NCBI GenBank assembly: GCA_014621425.1
Contig: JAANBB010000166.1
Coordinates: 1 to 64,000, forward strand
From: Cylindrodendrum hubeiense
Taxonomy: Eukaryota; Ascomycota; Sordariomycetes; Hypocreales; Nectriaceae
Direction: 5' to 3'
DNA: 64,000 nucleotides
Shown in pieces: positions 1 to 12,147 of this stretch. The stretch's first letter is position 1, and every line of letters begins with the position of its first letter. The notes below the pieces were generated by a model. It ran no database searches and had not been told where the DNA came from. It was given only the letters and a program-made list of their open reading frames with translations. The translations under genes and the position numbers were made by a program.

Positions 1-905
1 GAAGCACATTGTCTTTGTCTTTGGTCTCCTCTTTGGTCTCCTCTCTGGGCTCCGCTCCCCAGGATGCCGAAAATCCAAAAGGCGCAGCCAATGGTGTCGC
101 TCCCTTCACCCCGTATTGGCGCGTGACCCGACGACTAGGACTGGAGACGACACTTTTTACGATCTGCGCGCTCGCCTAACTGCGGAAGTGTTTCCGCCCC
201 GAATACCCACCTCCCGCTTAATCTGTAGAGTGCGGCTCTGAGCCCGCCGGCTCCAAACACTCCAGACACTCCAGACACTCCAGACAGATCCACCATTTCT
301 TCGGGCGCCGTGTCAGAATCACACTGACCAAGCCCCAAGGCAGACAGGAAACGGTCGCCGGACGCCGACGATTTTACTGTGGACACTCTGCCTTGCCTGC
401 CTTCACCTCCCCCCCAGTAGGGTTCCAGTTCAACGGGGTGGTGTAACGGGCAACAGGCCTGCATGGTGTGAAGATCTCTATCTCCAAAGACATGGCATAA
501 TATTCCGCGAAGGGGAATTCATCAAGATTTACCAGGAATCGTCCACCCGCCCGGCGGAAATGTGCATGCATGACATGAAATGCTACTGTCAAATTGGGAC
601 ATGGCCTGCATGGTGGGAGGGAACACATACCTGTCTCATTTGTTGGTGAGATGTGGTGATCGGCAGTGTGCAGCTTGGTAGGTGGTGGTTTGGTGATTTG
701 AGTTTGCAGCTGAGTGCTCTAGGGTAAGTCGGTCACCAAAGAAGGCTTCACTTACACCATCTGCATCCGTCCATCGACATCCTTTTAGAATTTTTTTGTG
801 TACTTCCTCCGACTATTCTTACGTCTATATTTTTTCAGACTCTATTCCTCTGCAACTCTATATATGTTCGTGTGATTGATTATACACTTTCCATTTGTCA
901 CAACT
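1..905. other. Left-edge intergenic stretch
   Basis: I see no supportable gene here. Several overlapping open frames exist but none shows conserved domains or a good splice structure. A short 9-bp repeat (ACACTCCAG type) lies at about 257-286. The right end is the 3' flank of the minus-strand gene ending at 906. Confidence 0.5.
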
Positions 906-1796
906 CTAAACATTCGCGATCTCACTTCTCCATCCCCATCCACCTATAGTTCCCGGGCCAAGCTTTTGCATACCAGATGCCTCACATATCTTGATCACCA
1001 CGTCTCTCACTGCCCGTACCTCGGCTACGCTCGCACCCCCGTTGAGTGCACCTCTCAAGTGACCCTTGAGTTGGGGGTTGACCTAGATACGAATAATGAG
1101 TGATGTCCAGGTTGAAGGAGTTGTGAGATCTCGCCGACAAAAGCTACTCACGTCTTGTGGAATGAGACTAGCAATGAGGACAAATGAAGTCTCTGTCGGC
1201 GTCAAGACGTCGGTGTTGCTAAGTATGTATCCATATACCAGTCTCGCCATCAGCCCAAGATCCTCTGACCCTGATCGATCCATCTGGCCCATGACTCTTT
1301 TCGAGATCTTCCCGTATAGTTTGTCAAAGAAGGTTTGTCCTCGCTGCAAGACCTGCGGTGCCTGGGTCTCATAAATGTCCCGAGATCTGGATGAGGGAGT
1401 CTCATCCCCAGGTGCGTCGAGAAGATCCTCCGGTGTCGCAGCCTTCAATGCCAGCAGTGCGTTGATAGTCTGTGAGTTGTGTCAGACTCACTTCCGCCAC
1501 GAGATTTGTCTATGCACAATCGATACCTTTGGCAAACCCCCAACGGCTGAAGCTTTGACGAGAGCCTCACGTATCCGTCTTGAGACATTGAGTTGGCCTT
1601 CTCGTTGGGAGAGGTCTCCGGTTATGTCCAGACCTTCCTCGATGGCTTGCTTGTACACCCTGGGGAGCTCATCCGGCCGGTTCAGGATGGACAGGGTCGT
1701 CGCAGTGATAAAATACCAGGAATTCAGAGGAAGATCCGGCTGTCTGCGGATGGCTGCGAGTAGCGCCGGGGTGAGGATGGGCGCTGCGGACGCCAT
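906..1796 (-). CDS. AhpD-like / carboxymuconolactone decarboxylase-fold protein
   Basis: Three exons on the minus strand: 1796-1527, 1469-1152 and 1082-906, with introns at 1470-1526 (GTATCG...CACAG) and 1083-1151 (GTGAGT...CTAG). The spliced product is 254 aa. I chose the start MASAAPILTP because its context (AACGCCATGG) is good and an upstream in-frame Met adds only a non-conserved stretch. The all-helical pattern and the C-terminal segment NPQLKGHLRGALNGGAS followed by an EVRAVRD helix match fungal AhpD/carboxymuconolactone-decarboxylase-like proteins (the Pxp2-type family found in peroxisomes or mitochondria). No CxxC peroxidase motif is visible, so AhpD peroxidase activity is unlikely. 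The C-terminus ends ANV, so there is no canonical PTS1 peroxisomal signal. The exact reaction and location are unknown. It is divergent from HRD1 across about 570 bp. Confidence 0.8.
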
Positions 1797-2366
1797 GGCG
1801 TTTGTGATGTCTCGTTCAACTTGGACGTACAAACTCAGCTAACTGGCGAGAAGAAGAGAGGTAGCACCGTATCACGCTTCAAGTTGGAGATAGTTATAAA
1901 AAAGAGATTTGTCAAGAGATAAGGCTATACCAACCAATGTACACCATTTTATTGCATGACTATCTGACAATCTGACAATCTGACAGCGCTGACATGCAAT
2001 AGGATTCCTATCCTCGGCTTCAGGGTAGGCAATCGAGATCAATTGGATGGTCACGGATTCTGATGACACACGGCAGAACCTCGGCAACGACAGCGCAGGT
2101 GGTTGCTGACACACGGCTAAAACACGCGAGTAGATAAGCGTCACGTGCCCCAATTCAAGACCCCTGCGCTGCGTCATCGACCACCGACCACCAGTGGTGT
2201 GGCCACTCCATAACGTGGCATCAAGCGACAACGACGACCATATCATTGCTTTCGCCGACGCATCCACACACGGGCGGCTGCGGATTCAACAATGGGGATG
2301 CGGGCGTGATTGGTTCTTTTACGTTTACTTTAGAATCCCTCAGTCTCGTTAACCCCGATGCCCAAG
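1797..2366. promoter_or_regulatory. Divergent promoter region, AhpD-like gene / HRD1
   Basis: About 570 bp lie between two divergent start codons, so both promoters must be here. Visible elements are a perfect CACGTG palindrome at 2142-2147 (in GCGTCACGTGCC) and three tandem copies of TCTGACAA/G at 1963-1986. CACGTG is bound by bZIP or bHLH factors in fungi. A link to unfolded-protein control of HRD1 is only a guess. Confidence 0.35.
1963..1986. repeat. 8-bp tandem repeat (TCTGACAA)x3
   Basis: Two exact copies of TCTGACAA are followed by TCTGACAG in the divergent promoter region. The block may simply be slippage-generated. Confidence 0.8.
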
Positions 2367-5247
2367 ATGCGGTTGGGCTGGTACGCTGGGGTAGGTGGTT
2401 CCCCATCGCGAGAGCTCATAGCTCATAGCTCCGTGCAGCTGTGGCTTGGTGTTCCGAACTTTGAACTTGATGCTGACTTCCACCACGCAGGCCTCAACGG
2501 CCCTCGCGGGCACCGTTGTGCTCTCCGCTTTCTACCAGCGAGCCAACTTCTACTCGGCCATGGTCTATCTCGCCCAAAGCAACTTTTGTCTGTTGGTAGG
2601 TGTCCCGCACTTCCGGATCCCGAGCTCCCCGCCTCCCTCGCGACACATGCTCACCACCAACAACATCTAGGTCTTGGTCAACTTTTCATTGCTACTTTAT
2701 AGCAGCTTCGTCTACGGTCTTACACGACTCTTCTTCGGCCCCTTACGCGCGGTCGAGGTCGAGCAACTTACCGAGCGAGCATGGTTTGCGATAACGGAAA
2801 CATGCCTGGCCATGACGATATTCAGGGAGGAAATCGGCGCATGGTTCCTCGTCATGTTCGCCGCGCTTGTTACAGGCAAGGTTTGGGGATGGATCGGCGA
2901 CGGCCGCGTCGAAGTTCTCGAGCAGCAACCCCCAGCGAACCCCCGGCTCTTCCACCTTCGTCTGAGCGTCTCCCTCTCCCTCAGCTTCATATACGATATT
3001 TACATCCTTCGATACGCGATCAACACGGTGATCCAACAGGCACGGCCCAACATGATGGTTATGTTCTTGTTCGAGTTTGCCGTCTTGGCGACGTGCTCAT
3101 GGCGGACCGGGGCACGATACGCCCTGTCGCTCACAGAGCAGAACATCCAGGAGTCCCAGAAGCGCACGCGTTTGGCTGAGCGGAGAAGAGAGGTCAGGGA
3201 AGAGCGGGAGACAATCATTAGGCGCCGCGAGGCTGCTGAGGCAGCGGGCGAGCCAGTCCCGGATAACCAGGCACCGCTACCAAGCGAGGATGACATCGAT
3301 GAGATGGACATTGAGGTGCCTGGATGGTCCGCCAAGGGTGAATGGGTTTTGTGGTTGGACCTTTTGAGTGGTAAGTTGACGAGTCCCCCTGCCGCGCTTC
3401 TATGGCTAACAGTAGTAGACATGATCAAGCTTGGCATCTACGTTGCCTTCTTCTTTATGCTCCTCACGTTCTACGGTCTGCCCATCCACATAATGAGGGA
3501 CCTGTTCATGACATCTCGCGACTTTGTTAAGCGACTAGGTGCCTTGCTCCGTTATCGCAAAGCCATCCAGGAGATGAATCGATATCCCGATGCCACCGAG
3601 CAGGAGCTCTCTCGAGAAGACACGTGTATTATCTGTCGCGAGGAGATGCGCCCCTGGGAGCCAGAGAACAACCCGGGAGCGATTGATCGAATTCGTCCAA
3701 AGAAGTTGCCTTGTGGGCATATTCTGCACCTTGGCTGCCTCAAGAGCTGGCTCGAACGTCAACAAGTCTGTCCAACCTGCCGAAGCCCCGTCACTGGTGG
3801 CGATGCGGCTCGTCCCGCGCACCAACGTGCTGCTGGTCTCCGAATAAACATTGGAGGGGCACGTCCTGCAGGTCAACAGCAACCTCCGGTTAATGGGGGA
3901 GACGATGCCGCCCAGGGCCAGCAGGATGGCGCTGGAGCGAATCCCCAGCGCCCCGCGGGACCCAGGATATTCAACCTGGGGCCAATTCGGTTTGGGTTCG
4001 GAGCCAACAACCAGCAGGTTCAGGAGCTCGCACAACAATTCGGCATGGCACGGGGTGCTCTTAATCAGGGGGGAGTTCCGCCTGCAGCACCCGTTGCAAC
4101 CCCTACTCTTACTCCTCAGACTGGTATTCCGGCTCACACTCAGCCGCTGACTGGAGACAATCTCCAGAACATTGGCACTCTACTCCAGCAAGTCGACCAG
4201 ATGATCCAACGTGAAGTGCAGTCACTTCAGAATACGCAACTGGAACTACAAACTATCCATTTATTAAACGCGGAGCTATATCGCCTCCGCCAGCGACAAA
4301 ATCTGCAGGACCAAGCACAAACAGGCCAGACGCTGCCTGCGGTGTCTCCCGGCCTTTATATGCCTCAACCTCCCACTATGCCCCAGTTTCCAACTCAACT
4401 TCCCACTATGCCCCAATATCTTCAGCATCAGACCGCACCTCAAGTCGCGCTGAACCAGGCCCCTGGTTTCCCTACATTCCCAACCGTTCCTCCACGGAAC
4501 CAGAGTCCTCTCATGGCCCGTCACGGAGCCTCTAGTACCGCCACCCCTATTCCAGCAGGAAGCGCCGAGCTCCCCGACGGTGTCGTCATACCTCCTGGCT
4601 GGTCCTTGTTACCGCTGCAGAGACTGGATGGTTCCTCGAGCTCGACGCAGCCCTCGCCGCAGGCAGGCCCCCAAACTACGAACGGAGAGGGCTCCAGTGT
4701 CGTTCAGCCCACACCTACTACGACACAACACTTGTCGACCGAGAGTCGAAGCAATGAGGTTCAACGGGCTGAGGTAGTTTCACAGGTAGTCCCTGCGGAG
4801 GAGCAGCCAACTACCCGCTCGGCCTCGACGGCCCAGTTTACGCGAACAGTCGAGGCCCCTACCGTCGTGGCGCCTAGCCCTAGGATGCCTAACTGGGGAG
4901 GATCGGCTCAGCTTTTTGGCACCACCGCCCGCCTGGATCAGGCGGAGCCTGCATCCCAGACCGAGACACCAGCTGAAGCTTCCGTGGGTGGTACTGCCGT
5001 TGTTAAACCCTCTTCGCAGTCAGGTTCAGAGGCAGCACCTAAGGCGGTTGCATCACAGCAGGACGAGTCGAGCGAATCGAGCGAGTCAAGTGACCAAGAA
5101 GACTCGCCAGATGAGGTCCTAGGAAAGGGTAAGGGCGTAGCTGCAACGGTTGAGGACGCTGATGAAGATGAAGATGAAGACGAAGACGAAGACGAAGACG
5201 AGGACGAGGATGAGGATGAAGGTGATGGTGAAAAGGAGAGGGCTTAG
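2367..5247 (+). CDS. HRD1: HRD1-type ER membrane RING-H2 E3 ubiquitin ligase
   Basis: Four exons: 2367-2390, 2491-2595, 2671-3370 and 3419-5247, giving 885 aa. Introns are 100, 75 and 48 bp; the last is in phase and its readthrough is open, so retention would go unnoticed. The start MRLGWYAG follows the fungal Hrd1 N-terminus; an in-frame ATG three codons upstream (2358) is possible. The N-terminal half holds several hydrophobic membrane segments. The RING-H2 finger near residues 346-400 has CxxC, CxH, HxxC and CPxC in canonical order. Downstream is a long Pro/Gln/Ser-rich disordered tail ending in an alternating Glu/Asp run (5160-5222). Hrd1 ubiquitinates misfolded ER proteins in ERAD with Hrd3, Der1 and Cdc48. 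The yeast protein is about 550 aa; the excess here is all in the tail. Confidence 0.95.
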
Positions 5248-6305
5248 CGAACATGTCCCCGACGGAGATGGGAGGAGCGTCTGTATTTTCCCCCTTTGGC
5301 TTCCGCCTTCTGCCTCATCGCTCTTCTTTGCTTTCCCCCGTCTGTGTAGCATATTGGCTTGGGCAGTCTGACATACCCGGCCCTTGAGCAAAATCGATAT
5401 TTGTTTTGTGAGGCAACGGCATGAAAACAGCGGCGTTTGGAGGAGTTTCGACTTTTCTTTCTTCGGTTTTAGTGGTGTCGGTCGCTAGTTTAGGTTCGAC
5501 AGCAGCAGAAAGAAATACATTCGTTGAGGTTTCAGCAACTTGGGTTTTCGATTGGTGAAGTCATGTATAATTGCATCGTGCGTGTGAATATATCTCTGAC
5601 TTTGGCGTGCAATTTTATTATTGATGTGCACAATCCCCTTTTTACCACCACTGCGTGCCTCAAGACACTTTAGTGATAGACGCCCCTTCATCCGTAGACT
5701 TCCCTCATCCCTCATCGCTCAAACTGTACATATGAGGAACCATAATAGACAACCCCCGCCATGATAGAATTGACGGACAAGCAACGACACATGCTGATAA
5801 GTAATGGAGAGAAGAACAAGAGCAACAAGACGCGACCAAGTAAACAGCAGTGACAGATGTAAGATCATATAGAAGAAACAAGGGACAAGAGTATCACCTG
5901 TCTTCAAGGACCGCAGAATGAGGAGACGCTCGCTCACACATGCATGCAACGTCGAAACCATGTCCGTCCATCCCAACAGCACCCATTCCCCCCTTTTCTC
6001 CGCCAAGGCCTTGTCCTTGTCCTTTTTGCCCCATATCAACCATCCAAATGGGCAAGGGGAGATGAAAGAATCGAACTGAAAAAAGTGATACAAAGGAGAG
6101 AAACAATCGCACACCCTGTTGTGGTACCCGCATCTGGTCATGCCTCCTATACCCTGTTGTCCTCCACGAGACATATGTCCGTTGTCTCGAGTCGATATAC
6201 ATTAATCATCCCCTCCCTCCTCTCCGCCTCCTAATTCGCCAAAAGGATTGGACGTTAGCGTTAGCGCGTCAACTCAGAGCTTGAATCACTTAGCAACTGC
6301 TTCCC
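5248..6305. other. Intergenic, convergent HRD1 / glycogenin 3' ends
   Basis: The two flanking genes converge here. The sequence is AT-richer than the genes and holds 3' UTRs. I see no supportable gene; the open frames are short and lack conservation signals. Confidence 0.5.
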
Positions 6306-9145
6306 CTATGTGTCGAGCACATCCCTTTCCTCGTCTGTGGGCAGCAGCGGGGTCTGTCGCTCCAGAATCACGTCATCCTTATCCCATGCTGGCCCGGGGC
6401 CGGAAAAGCTGGGCAAGGGGATTGACGACGGTTTCGGAGTGATCGCGGGATCGAAGTTATCACTGCTCATGCTGCGCAAGATGCTCGTCGTCGCCTCACC
6501 TTTTACCGGTTGGGGACTGAGCACTCCGGGGGCGGACTGCACAACATAAGAAGGTGACTTCACATCCCCAGACCCAAAGGGTAACGGGCGCGATGGGATT
6601 TCGCGACTCACACCCGCAGATTCACCTTCCTGGCCCTCCTCTTCCCCGCTGCTCCCAAACCTCTGCCGCAGCACATCAGACTGCTTCTTGGCTAGCTTCT
6701 GCAGCTGTTCCATTGGATCCTTATGACGGAGTATCATGTCAGTCAACTCGCAAAGACAATCCTCGGGGCCCCATCGCCTCCCATGCACACATACCCACTC
6801 AGACTGCGCAGGCACTCCCTCCGCCTCAGGAAGCTGTCGTGGTTCATCACCCTTCACGGCCTCTGTACCACCGCCTGACCAGAACGAGGGCCGACGGATC
6901 GGAGCCGGAGTAACAGGCAAGCTGGGACGCTCCGCCTCAGTGGGGAAGTCGGTCAGCTTCAGGCCGTGCAGACGCAAGCCACCCCCATCACCCGTTCCGA
7001 AGCCCTTGATGCCCCCAGGACGCCTTGTTGAACCTTGGGTTTTCCCACGACGTGGCCCTTGGAGACCTTCGACATAGCGCTCAATCTCCGGCACATCGTC
7101 CCACGCGTTGACTCGCGTGAAGGAGGTCCAAGGATCTAACGGGGCAGACTTGAGGGCTGGCGTCGTTGGGGTTGACGGTTCACTCTTGGCGTCGCTTGTT
7201 ATCGAGCCTATGACTGACGATTCCTCTAGAGGCTCACCCCAAGCTGGGGGTTCCTCAGGAGGCGGCGGCACAGGCGGTTCCCCGACAAAGCTTCGCGTTG
7301 GCGGGGGTCGATTTCGTTCCCAAGGAAAGATTTCAGAAGGTGCCTGTGATGGAGGAGCCGGACGCTCCTTTGGAACCTCGTACCACATGTTCCTAGGGGG
7401 ACTAGGATACCGTGCTGGTGGAACAAACGGAGCCGCGTCCTCAGACATCTCGTAATGAGTCGAAGGAAAGTCGATCGCTTCGGGCTTCGAATCAGAAGGA
7501 GGCGGTTGTCTACCGGATAGTGTTAACAAAACTTGTCCTGTAGTATAACTGTGAGAGACTTCGAGTTTACCTTTGAGCATCCCAGCTGTGCATTGTGATA
7601 GGGCGTGGCTCAGGTTTGTGCTCCGCAGGCGGCACTCCTCCCTCAAGATGGGGATGGTGGTGGTGGTGATGATGATGATGATGATGATGATCGTCCGGCA
7701 CCTGTTGCTCTGGCCGAGCCTCAGCCTGGGTCCCTGAATCATAGCTCACAGACTCGCTTTGGGGAACAAAATGCGAAGCAGGGGGGGTCGAATCAGAGCC
7801 TGATGTCCCGGCCTGGGTTTCAACATCATGATGGGGCTCATGATGATGACCATGCTGTTCACGGTGATGTTCATGGTCGTATCCATGTTCACTGTCGTGT
7901 TCATGGCCGTGTCCATGTTCACTGTCGTGTTCATGGTGGTGATACCCGGGTTGATCATGGCTCGGGGGTGTGGGATGAGCGCCTGCGGGAGGCGCCGGGT
8001 CGGTATGACCCTGGACACGATGCTCACCAGTACCTGGCTGCGCGGGGGCAGGCTGAGGGTGAAATTCCCCTTTGGTGAAGTACTGCACGTATTCAGAGGG
8101 AGGAGGGCCAGGTTCAGCAGCCGATTCCTGCAGTGAAATATCAGCAACTACAGATAGCTAGATCATGAGGCCTCCGGATGCTTACCTTGGCTCTAAAGTG
8201 CCGGTCGTAGACAGCCCACCATCGTCCGACCATCTCGTCAAAGGGGCCACTGCCATGAGGTGCATCGCGTCCAGTAAACCATGGCTTGTTGGAGCCAATG
8301 AAGTGGACCATGTTGATGCTGGACTGGAAGTGCCGGTAGGCGGGCACGTATTGGTAGTGGGCAGACGGGGTGACGTTATAGGTGAAGCTCAAGCGATGGT
8401 AACGGTTGCCAAAGTGCATGTTGATGAGGCCCTGATCGGCGCCGTCAAATGAGATACCCCTTTCTGCCATGGCCATCATGGCATAGTAGTCACCCATGTT
8501 GGGCTTGAGGACCATGACACCCGTGTTGAAGAGGTCCGGCCATCCAATGTCGGGTGCGGCTGCGAAATCTTGGGTGATGGAGAAGAGCTCGTCGGGCGCT
8601 CGGTAAGCGACAACATCAGCGTCGATATATACGATTTTAGAGAATTCTGTGAGCTTCCAGAGGTTGATCTTGGTGAAGGCAGAATGCAAGTCGGCGCGAT
8701 TCATGAGATGCAAGTTGGCCGGACGGTCATTGCGAATGCGCGGCACGGGAAATATGTAATCATACACGGTCTGGAAGCCGAGAGGAGCAATTGGTCAGGT
8801 ACGGCAATGTTGTGAAATGATGCGAGTTAGAGCTTACCCTTAGTTGGGCTATGGAATCGGCAGAGACAGAGTCGAGCGTGACCAGGACGGCCAGCTTAAT
8901 GCGGGTGCCGGCATCGCGTAGAGAATGTGCAAGGACGAGCGCGCCTGAGGAGGAGTTAGCAAGGCGGCATGATCAAGGCCAATTGAGCGGGCATGACAAA
9001 CCAGGGAGATAGGAGTCGCTCAGGAGCAGCTATTCGCAAAGGTGCACAAGTCAGCACGAGGTTTTGGGCACGCGAGGCGACGAGGGGTGAGTCCCGTGGT
9101 CAGACGAACCGTCGCATAGACATGGTCCCCGCCAGGCGCGGCCAT
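6306..9145 (-). CDS. Glycogenin (GT8 self-glucosylating initiator of glycogen)
   Basis: Six exons on the minus strand: 9145-9110, 9029-9002, 8944-8838, 8770-8186, 8127-7571 and 7509-6306, for 838 aa. The protein starts MAAPGGDHVYATLLLSDSYL. Residues about 1-250 form a GT8 domain with the DxD motif in YIDADVVAY, GWPDLFNTGVMVLKP and HFIGSNKPW. These are typical of glycogenin, which glucosylates itself from UDP-glucose using Mn and then primes glycogen synthase. The long C-terminal part is disordered. It carries His-rich repeats (HEHDSEHG units, 7830-7950) and 12 consecutive His (7656-7691), then Pro-rich segments and a conserved-looking block VNAWDDVPEIERYVEGL that may contact glycogen synthase (inference). 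Two donors are unusual, GTTCGT (intron 1) and GTTTGT (intron 2), yet the spliced frame matches the family exactly. The His tract is the oddity. Confidence 0.93.
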
Positions 9146-12100
9146 GACTGCGCTCCACAGAAGCTGTTAGACGAGCTCGGAGCTTTGGGCCCAGGTCGTC
9201 TACAGGCTGGAGGACAGGTCAGCAACCCATGAGGTAAGGGAAGCTTGCGGGGAGAAGAAGTTTGGAGGAGGAGAGAAAGGTTGGCAGGTAATTTTCCTGT
9301 GCGCGTTGGGAGAGTAGAGCAGAGCAGAGTAGAGTAGAGTCGAGCCGAGTGGAGGGTCCGGCCGCCGATGTCGTCGTGCGTCTTGTTTTTCGGGGGCTTG
9401 ATTGGGAGAAGATGACTGGAGGAAAGGGAAGATGAAGGGGAAGAGGAGGGAGGAGACGCAAGGCCAGGGTGCGTCAGATGCGACGTGACGTGACGACGGG
9501 TTGGGGAGGGGAAGGTTAGGGAGAGGATGGCTGATGGATGATGGAGCGGATGGTGATGTGATGATCCGATGGAGCGATGGAGCAGCGATGGAGGGGAGAG
9601 CTGCTGCAGATGCGCCTCGTACTAGCTATGTACGCCCACCTACCGGTAGATACAGTGCATGTGCCTGCCTGAACATGCCTGGACAAGCCTGGACACGCTG
9701 GGAGGGGCGCGAGCTACAGTGGGGGCCTTGGCCTGCAGCGCGCTCTGGATCCTCGACTAGGGGCAGCCGACGGAACCCATTTTAGGAAAGGCAGGGTGGT
9801 GCAGCCAGGGAATTAGTGGACCGGACGCCTCCCTCCCCCGCCACCAGGCCCCGAATGTCAAACGGCTCTCCCTGTAATTTGGCCCAAGTGCCCAAGTGCC
9901 CAAGTGCCCAGGGAGCTAAGGGAGCTACGGAGCTACGCGACCGAGCCCAAGGGACAGGGACGGTGGATCGGATCGGTGGGGGGTTTGTGTTGTGAAGCTT
10001 TGGCTAGCTCGGGGTGCACAACCGCCCGCCGCCACTCACGGCCCAAGGCCTTTTGAACGGAGGTGCTGGAGCGGATGAGAGAGAGACACACACAGGGAAT
10101 AGGGGAATAGGGAAATAGGGGAACATGTTAACCATTCTGCGTCTGCAACAGGTCGCATCCGGGGCAACCTCAGCCGCCGACGTGCTGCGACCTGCCTGCG
10201 GGAGTCCGGGTCGGGGGAGCACTGCATTTGCATCCCCATAATAGCCCCATTCCACACTGAGGTAAGGTAGCGGAACACGAACCAACCACCAAGCGCAATG
10301 CTCCTCTGGCTCTGCTCCTGCAGCGCCGTTTTTCTTTCCCTTCCCTTTCCCTTCCTCGTCCTCCATCGGCGCTCCCTGGCTTAGCCTGCTGCCGGTGCTG
10401 CGTGCAGTGGCGGCGGGGCGACAGTTGGTGGGCTGCCAATGCACAGGGAGCCAACAGGTTTACGCCGGCAAGCCACGTTACAGCGTCGTCTGCCATTCCT
10501 TAGGGCATGATATCACCCATCTGACAATCATGAGGATGAACAGACAGCGGCCTCTGGCGACAAGGTAATTTCAACATGTACTATTACGAAGCTGTTCTGT
10601 CATCCATCCATACATGACTCCCTGGCCACACGTACATAGTATGTGCTGCTGCAGATATCCACCCTGCAGAACCTATCCTGCATCATCGCCCGATGGTGTT
10701 CTGATCGTACTGGTTGCCCTCCCTGGCCGCCTGCGTCCGAGGCCCCGTCGCATCCCTGGACCACGGCCACAACCTCAACCACAATCCGACGCCGACGCCG
10801 CAAATACGACGACGCGCGACCCTCGCGTATCAGCACCTCATCATCCATTCCAGGGTTTGCCCGCTCAATCGAGAACCCCAAGACCCTTGCCTGCCCGTGT
10901 ACCCGCGTACCCGTGTAACCAACGCGCACTTTGGAAAGTCTCATCCCCTGCCCTGTCTTGTCTCAACAAAGACCATCGTGCTCATGACGCCCCAACCATC
11001 TTGACCCAAGAGTCAAACTCCGCAGTCCAAACCTCATGGTCATCCGTGGCTCTCGCCTCGACGAGGTCGATGTCATTTACTACACGGGTGAGGGAACTAG
11101 GTTAGCCTGGTTTGGAACATAGCCCTGCCATCTCCGTAGTAGGCAGGGAGTCGAATAGCCCGGACCTGCCGGCATCGTCATCATCGCGTGGATAACCGGT
11201 AATAACGACATGCACGGTTCACAACTTCACAACTTCACTCCCTCATCGACCCCCACCGACCCTCACCTTGCACTTTACCCTGCCTTCGATTGCTGACGCG
11301 ATGCACCCGAGACATGTTAAATAATCCAAGATATCAACCATATTTAAAACGAAACGGAACCGAATCGCCATTCCAGTACACACCTCCACCATCTCTCGTC
11401 TCAACCTAGCATTTCCCCCGCTTCCCCACACCCCGCGGTGGATGTCATGCCTCCACGACTCCGCTCATGCATATGCTGTGGAATCCCACGCAGCACCGAA
11501 TAGCCTCGACTATCCATCTGACCTCCTACACCTCAATGCTGTTCTTTCCCAATGCGTCATTGATATTCTGCTAGAGCCCATCGCATGGCTAGCTCCAGAA
11601 CCACCGTCTTGCGATCCCTACAAGCCACATCGCGCTCTCAGACAGTAACTGGAGCTCCTACGCCTCGGCTTGCGAACTCCGGGAGCTAAAGTTATGAGCG
11701 AATCAACATTTTCCTCGCGCCGACGCGGCTTCATGATATTTTGCCATTACGTGGGGGTAAGCATGTACATGTCTTAGTTAGTCTCTTACGTTTCTTCCCG
11801 TCCTCAGCTCCCACGCGAAGGCGTGGGCAGAGCCAGCCACGCCGTCACCAGCAGCCGCAAATTGGTTTCTTGATGCCAGGCGTGTGCAAATCACCCGACG
11901 GCATTGTCTTAGATTTTACAATAGACCCGTACTCGGCCTTTCTGTGCCTTTCTGTACAATGCCGGCAAGAGGAGGCAGGCGAAAATTCAATGGTTACAAC
12001 TCCCTCTCCCTTTTCTACTCCTTAATTTCATCCCTTTCGCCGATAACGAACACTCCAGCCACCCGGATCTTGCCAAACTAGTCCTTCCCTTCTGACTCGT

Positions 12101-12147
12101 AGCAATATCAATATTTCAAACCGGTAGTGTTTGCTCTGCCCTCAGTC
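9146..12147. other. 3-kb gene-free stretch upstream of glycogenin
   Basis: It lies between the glycogenin start and the 3' end of the cation transporter. I found no open frame with a domain, signal peptide or credible splicing. Simple repeats and purine- or pyrimidine-rich tracts are common, such as an 8-bp repeat at 9882-9910 and (AATAGGGG)-like sequence near 10095-10122. It could hold a long glycogenin 5' leader or regulatory DNA. Confidence 0.45.
9882..9910. repeat. 8-bp tandem repeat (GCCCAAGT)n
   Basis: Three and a half exact copies of GCCCAAGT are followed by a GGAGCTA(C/A) run to about 9936. It is in intergenic DNA. Confidence 0.85.

Noticed and set aside
10004..11105. Several 80-160-codon frames in the gap upstream of glycogenin.
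   Set aside because: They are Arg/Pro/Ser-rich shadows of simple GC-rich sequence with no matching frame structure or signals.
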